The notes under the pieces: generated by a model
What the model was told of the DNA's origin: nothing
The model's input: the letters and a program-made list of their open reading frames with translations, nothing else
The model's database searches: none
NCBI GenBank assembly: GCA_031553775.1
Contig: JAVBLA010000074.1
Span: 1-39,989, forward strand
DNA length: 39,989 nucleotides
Direction: 5' to 3'
Origin: JAISFI01 sp031553775
GTDB taxonomy: Bacteria; Bacteroidota; Bacteroidia; Bacteroidales; Azobacteroidaceae
In this document: piece after piece, positions 7,927 to 13,925 of the stretch
Layout: each line of letters begins with the position of its first letter
How positions within the stretch are numbered: the first letter of the stretch is position 1
Translations under genes and position numbers: made by a program

Positions 7927-9447
7927 ATGAATCAAAAGAAAATAATAATACGACTTATACCATTTGCTTTATTCCTTGTTACGGCATGGTTGCTTTGTCT
8001 GACGCAAGCCTACGTCAGCATGAGGGAATACAGCAATAGCCTGTCGGCAAATTGTATGACTTGCTCTCTTTTGGATGAAACTTTCAGATTCAGTTTGTTT
8101 GTACCGATTGTATTTGCTTTGATATACGCCGCATTGTGGAAAGTGAAAAATAGTTATAGAGCCATAATCCTCACAATCATTTATGCACTTGCTTGTATGT
8201 TTGTGAACCACGAAATATTTGTTTCGCGGGAATCCGCATGGAGCACCTACACTATGGGCGAAGAACTAAGCCATACATGGCATTTATCATATCTGGCCAT
8301 ACTGCTTAGTTCTGCCCTGTTGTTTTTGGCAACCATTGGAACAAATTTTATTGTAAAAAATATGAATAACCTGTTTCTAAAATTAATTCTGCCACTTTGC
8401 CTGTTTTGTGCATTCGGAATGCCTGCTACGGCACAAACTAAACCTTCCAGTATTGACCGCTTTTGTGGTACATGGTCGTCCGAATTTATTTGCAACGAAG
8501 ACGAAATGCTCAACAGCCGTTTCGAACTGTATTTGGAAAAAGACAGCACCAAGAAAAATGCAATCATAGGCTGGCATTGCTCGGAAGTCCGTGGCGGACG
8601 CAAGATTGATTGCTTCGACCGCCATAGCGAAGAACCAAGCCTTAATGGTTACCTGAAAAACGACACGGTTTATCTGCATTTCGTCAGTTCATGGGAAGTA
8701 GAAGGTGAAGCAAAACTTTACTTTGAAAAATCGGCACAAAATCAGGTCACCCTAATTTGGGTGTTGGGCAAATTTGAAAATACATCGCAGGGTTATGAGA
8801 ATAAAGGAGTAGACACCGAGCATTATATGCCTTTCAATGATACGTTAAGACGGAAAGAAGAAACGATAATAGGAATTAAGAATAACAAAAATATGAATCT
8901 AACAAAATTTATACCCGCAAAATTTGAAAATATTAATTTTGAAAGTATGGAAACAGAAATGTGTCCATGTTCACCGAATTTTCCTCACGAATTAAATGAA
9001 GTGAATACCGTTAAAATTAATGTTCCGGAAAAAATATTTTTCCATAGTTTGGATGAAGAGGCTATTCCTGTTCTTCCTGTTTGTATTGCTTATTCGAAAT
9101 CCTATTTGAGAGGGGTGAAATATTGCTACTTTTCCCAACAAAAGATTCATATAAAGCATGAAAACGAAAACATTGTATACTCTGCCGACTATTATGATAA
9201 AAGTACAGTCAACAAAATACCTAATATTTCAATTGAGGAAGAAGAAGGTCGGCAAAAAGAAACTAAAGAAGCACAAAAGCTTAGTGATAAGGAATTGGAT
9301 GAGAGTCCTTATTCTCGTGGTTATTTCAATATAAATGCATTAGATTATGTTCAGTTGCCGATAAAATCAGGTAAATATGAGGTTTGGGTTAGTTATTATG
9401 GCCTCGAATCCAATCATGCAAAAGTGGAAATTACACTTCAAAAATAA
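7927..9447 (+). CDS. chimeric membrane/secreted hypothetical protein (apparent fusion)
   Basis: 506 residues in three blocks. Residues 1-145 hold four likely membrane segments (about 8-28, 56-71, 77-94 and 119-138). Residue 146 is a Met that opens a second, textbook signal-peptide-like stretch ending in ATAQ at 170, followed by a beta-rich domain beginning IDRFCGTW (lipocalin-like in texture). Residue 323 is another Met starting a third, AT-rich, differently composed block. Both internal Met codons sit in the same context (AAAAATATGAAT), consistent with former gene starts joined by deletion. No family is recognised. It is the last coding gene before the non-coding stretch that carries the tRNA. 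Confidence 0.65.
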   Translation: MNQKKIIIRLIPFALFLVTAWLLCLTQAYVSMREYSNSLSANCMTCSLLDETFRFSLFVPIVFALIYAALWKVKNSYRAIILTIIYALACMFVNHEIFVSRESAWSTYTMGEELSHTWHLSYLAILLSSALLFLATIGTNFIVKNMNNLFLKLILPLCLFCAFGMPATAQTKPSSIDRFCGTWSSEFICNEDEMLNSRFELYLEKDSTKKNAIIGWHCSEVRGGRKIDCFDRHSEEPSLNGYLKNDTVYLHFVSSWEVEGEAKLYFEKSAQNQVTLIWVLGKFENTSQGYENKGVDTEHYMPFNDTLRRKEETIIGIKNNKNMNLTKFIPAKFENINFESMETEMCPCSPNFPHELNEVNTVKINVPEKIFFHSLDEEAIPVLPVCIAYSKSYLRGVKYCYFSQQKIHIKHENENIVYSADYYDKSTVNKIPNISIEEEEGRQKETKEAQKLSDKELDESPYSRGYFNINALDYVQLPIKSGKYEVWVSYYGLESNHAKVEITLQK

Positions 9448-9958
9448 CTAAACAGAAATAAGAAACCAAATTCAGGTAAATAAAGTACAATGTACTATCC
9501 CGAACCCGAGAATCGTCTAAAATCCTCTTTTTTCAGGGGAAAATCCGTTATTTGAATGGTTGCTGCAATACAAAAACAGGTAACATATTCGTAACGGAAA
9601 GTCTTCCCAAATACACAATATTCTGCTATTTTACTGCTTGCATCGGAGAGAAAAGAAGTGAAGTTGTCGCCTGTAAATCAGATGGTTACGCCATTTTGTC
9701 CGTTCTTGCGTTTTCGGTGCATAGTTTAGAAACAAACCGATGCAATTTATTGCATCACTAGTAATCGCTAATTGTAAAATACTTTTTGTACATACACTAA
9801 TGAAGAAAGGAATGGCAAGTGCGAAAATCATTTGCCGTTCTCATATATAGAGAAAATTAAATCAATTATTAATAGAACACCTGTGTTCTCAAATGTGTTA
9901 CCCTACTAAATAATCAATAACAGGTTTGCATAAAAGCAAATTAAATGTAACTCGGTAA
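9448..9958 (+). other. non-coding spacer with palindrome and possible dispersed repeat
   Basis: No convincing gene is present. Short frames occur on both strands (plus 9552-9761, minus 9631-9831), but they overlap each other and have no signal or domain. The strip 9640-9730 gave me a feeling of a sequence repeated in other Bacteroidales, which I cannot verify. A perfect 7+7 palindrome, AGAACAC-CT-GTGTTCT, lies at 9874-9889, about 70 bases before the tRNA-like gene. Its two-base centre suits a DNA operator better than an RNA hairpin. Confidence 0.4.
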
Positions 9959-10074
9959 GCCGCAATAGCTCAGTTGGTAAGCCTTGAAAGAAGAGGCTTG
10001 CTGAAGTCTTTTGAGGCTGAAAAGAACAATTCATTCGTAATGAATAGGTTGCCGGTTCGATTCCGGCTTCCGGC
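9959..10074 (+). tRNA. tRNA-Thr(CGU)-like gene with a 44-base insertion in the D-arm (possibly a pseudo-tRNA)
   Basis: The acceptor strands GCCGCAA (9959-9965) and TTCCGGC (10068-10074) pair with one C-C mismatch. The D-arm begins TAGCTCAGTTGGTA (9966-9979). The anticodon stem ATTCA/TGAAT (10029-10033, 10041-10045) encloses the loop TTCGTAA with anticodon CGT, which reads ACG (Thr). The T-arm GCCGG-TTCGATT-CCGGC (10051-10067) is perfect. Between the D-loop and the 3' D-stem strand there are about 44 extra bases (9980-10023), and that strand reads GAAC instead of the expected GAGC. The mismatches suggest decay. Loss would be tolerable if a tRNA-Thr(UGU) reads ACG elsewhere. An unusual intron or extended D-arm is the alternative. 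Confidence 0.6.
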
Positions 10075-10085
10075 TCTTGGATAAT

Positions 10086-10119
10086 AGACAGTTACTGGAA
10101 AATGGCTGTCTTTTGTTTT
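10086..10119 (+). terminator. intrinsic terminator after the tRNA-like gene
   Basis: Stem AGACAG (10086-10091) pairs with CTGTCT (10106-10111) across a 14-base loop and is followed by TTTGTTTT. It lies just downstream of the tRNA-like 3' end. Confidence 0.6.
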
Positions 10120-10335
10120 CAAAATACTCTTAATTTTCTGTTACCTTTTGGGACTCTAAGTTATAAAAAACAGAGGGTAGTTATACCAATAAATTATAAC
10201 AAATAAAGGATAGTGGAAGCTTTGTAGAAATTTGTATATTTTTTTTAGTGTAACGATGTTATATATTTACGTCAAATATTCCATCACTTATAAAGCAACG
10301 AAAAGAAATTGACCATAAAAATAAAATTTTGAAAT

Positions 10336-11508
10336 ATGAATGAACAATTTTTTATCAAATCTCAGAACATGTTGCATGAAACACGCATACAAAATAGGGC
10401 TGCGTGTATAACTGGTCATGCCAAATTATCGTTGAAAAAGCTTTCTTTGCTTTTTGCACTTTTTCTATTCTGTCCTGCACTGTTTGCCGTTAATTACGAT
10501 ATCACAGAAATCAGGCAACTGGTAACTTTCCTTAATCAGCCGAGTGGAGAGCAAGGTAAAACCAATGCCGGAGCTATCGGAATCCCTGTTCAGGTAACAG
10601 AGATTAATGTTGCTGAATGGGAGAGATACTTGAGTATTTATATTAAAAGCGAAGGTGGAATTGACCATATCAGGGATATCTCGTTGGAAAACAAGGGTGA
10701 TTTTCGTTTAGCAGGAAGTTTCAGTATTGAAAATTTCAAATGTCTCAAGACTCTGTCTCTATACGGCATGGGCAGCGAGGTAAAGGTGAAAAACTGTCCT
10801 GAATTGGGAGAATTCCGCCTGATGGGTAAGTTTCGCCAGGAACATTGCAAGGAGCGCAGGCTTGAAATAATAGCTTGTCCGAAACTTTGGAGATTTAGAA
10901 TTGACTGTCTTGTTACCGAATTTATTCTCAATGGCAGCACTGATTTGGAAGAAGTTAATATTAGTTATACCGATTTTCCTGCTATTGATTTCAGCGCGCA
11001 GATTAAATTGAAGTGGCTGATACTCCCGAATAATGCATTCTCTGAAATCAATATTCCTGAAGCAAACAAATGGAGCCTGGAATGTCAGGATAACCGGATA
11101 GAACCTGCCGACCTGATGAAAATTATCCGGAAACATCGGGGTGACGACCTGTATTTAGACTGGCGTTTCCCTACAACGGAATACACTCCCCAGCAAATAA
11201 TCTGTTACGACCCGATAAGCCATGCCCATTCAGTTTCTGTCGGAACTAAAGTTGACTTGCGGGAGAAAGCCACATTCAAATATGGAAATCCGGAAAAAAC
11301 CTATACAGGGACTTTTAAGTGGCAATATAAAAAAACAGAGAGCTGGGGTGGTACGACAATGGTCGACATATCTGCAAATACCGGTATGAAACAGGGCGTT
11401 TATACAATTCCTGCCGGAATGGCAAACCGGACAATTGTTGTGTCCTACAATTGTGAACCTTTTTTTACAGGCGATAAGATACAGTATATTATAAATGTAG
11501 TGCCATAA
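10336..11508 (+). CDS. secreted leucine-rich-repeat-like protein
   Basis: 390 residues. A signal peptide lies at about residues 32-51 (LSLLFALFLFCPALFA), so the annotated ATG leaves a long polar N-region. An in-frame ATG at 10369 is a reasonable alternative start. Residues about 130-260 show irregular leucine-rich-repeat spacing (CLKTLSLYGMGSEVKVKNCPEL, FILNGSTDLEEVNISY, LKWLILPNNAFSEINI), as in the surface LRR proteins of Bacteroidales. The C-terminal third looks like an Ig-like beta-sandwich (TYTGTFKWQYK ... IVVSYNCEPF). It is probably an exported surface or periplasmic protein of unknown ligand. It stands alone, with non-coding DNA on both sides. Confidence 0.65.
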   Translation: MNEQFFIKSQNMLHETRIQNRAACITGHAKLSLKKLSLLFALFLFCPALFAVNYDITEIRQLVTFLNQPSGEQGKTNAGAIGIPVQVTEINVAEWERYLSIYIKSEGGIDHIRDISLENKGDFRLAGSFSIENFKCLKTLSLYGMGSEVKVKNCPELGEFRLMGKFRQEHCKERRLEIIACPKLWRFRIDCLVTEFILNGSTDLEEVNISYTDFPAIDFSAQIKLKWLILPNNAFSEINIPEANKWSLECQDNRIEPADLMKIIRKHRGDDLYLDWRFPTTEYTPQQIICYDPISHAHSVSVGTKVDLREKATFKYGNPEKTYTGTFKWQYKKTESWGGTTMVDISANTGMKQGVYTIPAGMANRTIVVSYNCEPFFTGDKIQYIINVVP

Positions 11509-11535
11509 GTAGCCTCTACCTGGATACTCCACTCA

Positions 11536-11553
11536 CTTCAAGCAAGCTTGAAG
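11536..11553. repeat. short perfect inverted repeat between the LRR-like gene and the ROK gene
   Basis: CTTCAAGC-AA-GCTTGAAG. It lacks a T-tract, so it is a weak terminator candidate or an operator. Confidence 0.35.
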
Positions 11554-11632
11554 GCATTCGGTTTGTCGTCAGTTCTTAACTCTTAATTCCTGATTCCAGG
11601 CTCCTCCAGTTTTATTAATTCCAAAAAATAAA

Positions 11633-11640
11633 TATCTTTG
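11633..11640 (+). promoter_or_regulatory. -7 promoter element upstream of the ROK kinase gene
   Basis: TATCTTTG matches the Bacteroidetes -7 consensus TAnnTTTG and lies 35 bases before the start codon. The -33 position has only a T-run, so the match there is partial. Confidence 0.5.
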
Positions 11641-11675
11641 TTCCTTTCAATAAACTAATTTTAAAACATAAAACC

Positions 11676-12566
11676 ATGAGTAAAATAGCAATCGGAGTCG
11701 ACGTAGGAGGCTCTCATGTATCGGCTACAGCCATTGATCTGAATAATCCGGGTATCGTAAAAGAAAAAATCCATCGTATTAAAGTAGATGAGAGCCGCAC
11801 TGCAGAAAGAATCTTATCCGCCTGGACGGAAGTTATCTGGGCCGCTATCGACGATGTGGATTTGAAAAATGTGGCAGGTATCGGATTGGCTATGCCAGGT
11901 CCGTTCGACTATGAAAACGGAATCTGCTGGATGGAACAGAAGTTCAAAGCACTTTACGGAGTAAATGTCAAGGAAGAATTATCCAAACGAACAGGCATTG
12001 CTTCTGATAAGATCAAATTTAAGAATGATGCCGAATGCTACTTGCTGGGTGAAGTTTTCGGACGTGAGAAAAAAGAGAATGAAAAGACCATTCCTCAGGC
12101 GCAACGATATATTGGGGTAACACTCGGAACTGGTTTTGGGTCTGCATTTGTATTCGAAGGCCAATCGGCAGATGCTAACCTGTGGTGTGCTCCTTTCAGA
12201 GGTGAAATCGCAGAAGAATTTATGTCTACCCGCTGGTTCGTAGCCCGTTATAAAGAACTGACAGGCAAAGAGGTAAAAGGAGCGAAAGAGATTGCCGATG
12301 CCGCTAAAACCATTCCTGTGGAACCTCAGGCCCAAGCGATCTTCGATGAATTCGGACAAACATTTTCTGAATTTATGCTTCCGCTGATTAAAGAACACCG
12401 GGCCGAAGTGATCATCGTTGGCGGAAATATTGCCGGTGCTTTCGATTTGTTCAGCTCTTCTTTAATTCACCAGGCAGCTGCAATTAATCCTGCTATTCGG
12501 GTGGAAAGTGCCCTGTTCGGAGAAGATTCTCCCATGGTGGGAGCTGCTAGTTTACTGAAAAATTAA
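11676..12566 (+). CDS. ROK-family sugar kinase
   Basis: 296 residues, typical ROK length. ROK proteins phosphorylate hexoses (glucose, N-acetylglucosamine, N-acetylmannosamine) with ATP in the cytoplasm. The phosphate-1 motif DVGGSH is at residues 9-14. The catalytic-loop Asp is expected at D118 in KNDAECYLLGE, and the adenosine/phosphate motif LGTGFGSAF at 150-158. No HTH domain is present, so it is an enzyme rather than a repressor. The usual ROK zinc motif (CxCGxxGC) is missing: the region after GTGFG reads NLWCAPFRGEIAEEF. Substrate cannot be assigned. A promoter element and an inverted repeat separate it from the previous gene, suggesting its own transcription unit. Confidence 0.85.
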   Translation: MSKIAIGVDVGGSHVSATAIDLNNPGIVKEKIHRIKVDESRTAERILSAWTEVIWAAIDDVDLKNVAGIGLAMPGPFDYENGICWMEQKFKALYGVNVKEELSKRTGIASDKIKFKNDAECYLLGEVFGREKKENEKTIPQAQRYIGVTLGTGFGSAFVFEGQSADANLWCAPFRGEIAEEFMSTRWFVARYKELTGKEVKGAKEIADAAKTIPVEPQAQAIFDEFGQTFSEFMLPLIKEHRAEVIIVGGNIAGAFDLFSSSLIHQAAAINPAIRVESALFGEDSPMVGAASLLKN

Positions 12567-12607
12567 AAATAGTTTTCAATAGTATAGGAAACAATTTCTA
12601 AACAGGA

Positions 12608-12693
12608 GTTGCACGGAGCTAAACACAGAGTTGTACAGCGTATTCTTAAACGCTGTGTTATTCTGTGAATTTGCTTCGTGCAACTCTGTGTTT
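12608..12693. repeat. complex inverted-repeat element with alternative pairings
   Basis: Two overlapping inverted repeats share bases: GTTGCACGGAGC (12608-12619) with GCTTCGTGCAAC (12673-12684, one mismatch), and AAACACAGAGTTG (12621-12633) with CAACTCTGTGTTT (12681-12693, perfect). An inner hairpin ACAGCG/CGCTGT lies at 12635-12656. The CACAGAG/CACGGAG units resemble intergenic repeats seen in other bacteria. It could be a terminator, a small repeat element or a structured leader of perR. Confidence 0.55.
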
Positions 12694-12755
12694 AAAAACC
12701 CACCAATATATTTGTGAATATAAAAAATAATATTAATTTTGCAATCAAAATAAAT

Positions 12756-12770
12756 TTGTAATAATTACAA
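12756..12770. promoter_or_regulatory. PerR/Fur-type operator upstream of perR
   Basis: TTGTAATAATTACAA is a perfect 7-1-7 inverted repeat, the architecture of Fur/PerR boxes. It lies 13 bases upstream of the start codon of a PerR-like gene, so autoregulation is likely. Confidence 0.75.
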
Positions 12771-12783
12771 TTTTAAAATAAAT

Positions 12784-13206
12784 ATGAATAATAAAATAAT
12801 AGAGCATTTATGTAACTATGGTGTGAAACCCTCTTTGCACCGAATTGCAGTGATGACTTACCTGATGGAGCATAAAACCCATCCTACGGTAGATATGATT
12901 TATACTGATCTCAATCCGTCGATCCCTACATTATCCAAAACAACGGTTTACAATACTTTAAAGCTTTTGGTAGATCAGGGTGCGGTAAACAGTCTTAATA
13001 TCGATGAGAAAAATGTTCGCTACGATGGCGATATCTTCCGGCATTCCCATTTCCGTTGCAAGTCTTGTGGGAAAATTTTTGATCTTCCTGCCGGAAGTAT
13101 ACCTGCTTTGGAACCTTCCTTGCCTTCCGGATTTTCCCTGGTTGAAACTCAGGTTTACTATAAGGGATACTGCAAGGATTGTATACCGGAAATACCTGCC
13201 AGCTAG
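12784..13206 (+). CDS. perR: PerR-type Fur-family peroxide-responsive repressor
   Basis: 140 residues. An N-terminal winged helix (residues about 1-80, TLSKTTVYNTLKLL as recognition helix) is followed by a dimerisation domain. The structural zinc cysteines are C92/C95 and C130/C133. Using Bacillus subtilis PerR numbering as reference, the regulatory metal ligands H37, D85, H91, H93 and D104 correspond with a constant offset of 4 to H33, D81, H87, H89 and D100 here. The Asp at the last position points to PerR rather than Fur. It would sense peroxide by metal-catalysed histidine oxidation. The gene is preceded by a perfect operator and followed 92 bases later by a reverse rubrerythrin, a classic PerR target. 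Confidence 0.88.
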   Translation: MNNKIIEHLCNYGVKPSLHRIAVMTYLMEHKTHPTVDMIYTDLNPSIPTLSKTTVYNTLKLLVDQGAVNSLNIDEKNVRYDGDIFRHSHFRCKSCGKIFDLPAGSIPALEPSLPSGFSLVETQVYYKGYCKDCIPEIPAS

Positions 13207-13298
13207 AAAAATTTATTGATATGTTTAATCTGAAATTTTATCTGTACTTTCTGAAGATAGAAATGCCGGTATTATTTCCTTACTAAAGTTCTAATCAA

Positions 13299-13850
13299 AT
13301 GAAGAAAAAATTTATCTGTACCGTGTGCGGTTACGTGCACGAAGGGGACGATGCTCCCGAGTTTTGTCCGCAATGTAAACAACCGAAAGCTAAGTTTAAA
13401 GTGTTGGAAGCCACAGAAGGCACTCTGGTGTTTTGCGACGAACATCGTTTAGGTATAGCCAAGGGTGTAGATGCAGAAGTTTGGGAAGGTCTCAATGCCC
13501 ATTTTATGGGAGAATCTACCGAAGTGGGAATGTATCTGGCAATGAGTCGCCAGGCCGACCGCGAGGGTTATCCGGAAATTGCGGAAGCATTTAAACGCTA
13601 TGCTTTTGAAGAAGCCGAACATGCTGCCAAATTCGCCGAATTATTAGGGGAAGTGGTTTGGGATACCAAAACCAACCTGAAAAAACGCATGGAAGCCGAG
13701 TGTGGCGCCTGTGAAGATAAAAAACGCATTGCCACCCGTGCCAAAGAATTGAACCTGGATGCTATTCACGATACCGTGCATGAAATGTGTAAAGATGAAG
13801 CACGTCATGGTAAAGGTTTCGAAGGTCTGTATAACCGCTATTTTAAATAA
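13299..13850 (+). CDS. reverse rubrerythrin (N-terminal rubredoxin plus diiron domain)
   Basis: 183 residues. The rubredoxin-like iron site is at the N-terminus (C7, C10, C23, C26). The four-helix diiron domain follows, with EEAEH near residue 110 and DEARH near 167 as ligand motifs. Ordinary rubrerythrins have the opposite order, so this is the reverse type, known from anaerobes as an NADH-linked peroxide reductase in the cytoplasm. It follows perR and is probably PerR-controlled, although no second operator is evident in the 92-base gap, so it may be co-transcribed. A strong terminator follows. Confidence 0.88.
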   Translation: MKKKFICTVCGYVHEGDDAPEFCPQCKQPKAKFKVLEATEGTLVFCDEHRLGIAKGVDAEVWEGLNAHFMGESTEVGMYLAMSRQADREGYPEIAEAFKRYAFEEAEHAAKFAELLGEVVWDTKTNLKKRMEAECGACEDKKRIATRAKELNLDAIHDTVHEMCKDEARHGKGFEGLYNRYFK

Positions 13851-13870
13851 ACGTTTTGGACTGAAACAGG

Positions 13871-13905
13871 AAAGGGTATGTGCGGTTTTACGCCATACCC
13901 TTTTT
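13871..13905 (+). terminator. intrinsic terminator after the rubrerythrin gene
   Basis: AAAGGGTATG (13871-13880) pairs perfectly over 10 bp with CATACCCTTT (13894-13903) and ends in a T-run. The inverted A-run lets it also serve the convergent minus-strand gene that ends at 13926. Confidence 0.85.
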
Positions 13906-13925
13906 AAGTCAACCTTATCAGACAT

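Noticed and set aside
1..9447. Toxin-immunity (T6SS/Rhs) cluster
   Set aside because: The array texture fits, but no toxin, VgrG, PAAR, Rhs or recognised immunity domain is visible, so the call is not supported.
9552..9761. 69-codon plus-strand frame in the spacer
   Set aside because: Overlaps a minus-strand frame of similar length, no signal peptide or domain, and runs through repeat-like DNA.
9959..10074. Group I intron in the tRNA
   Set aside because: Insert is about 44 bases and lies in the D-arm; group I introns are several hundred bases and sit in the anticodon loop.
12567..12783. CRISPR-like repeats
   Set aside because: The repeated CACAGAG/CACGGAG units are inverted and irregular, with no spacers; no CRISPR array exists in the window.
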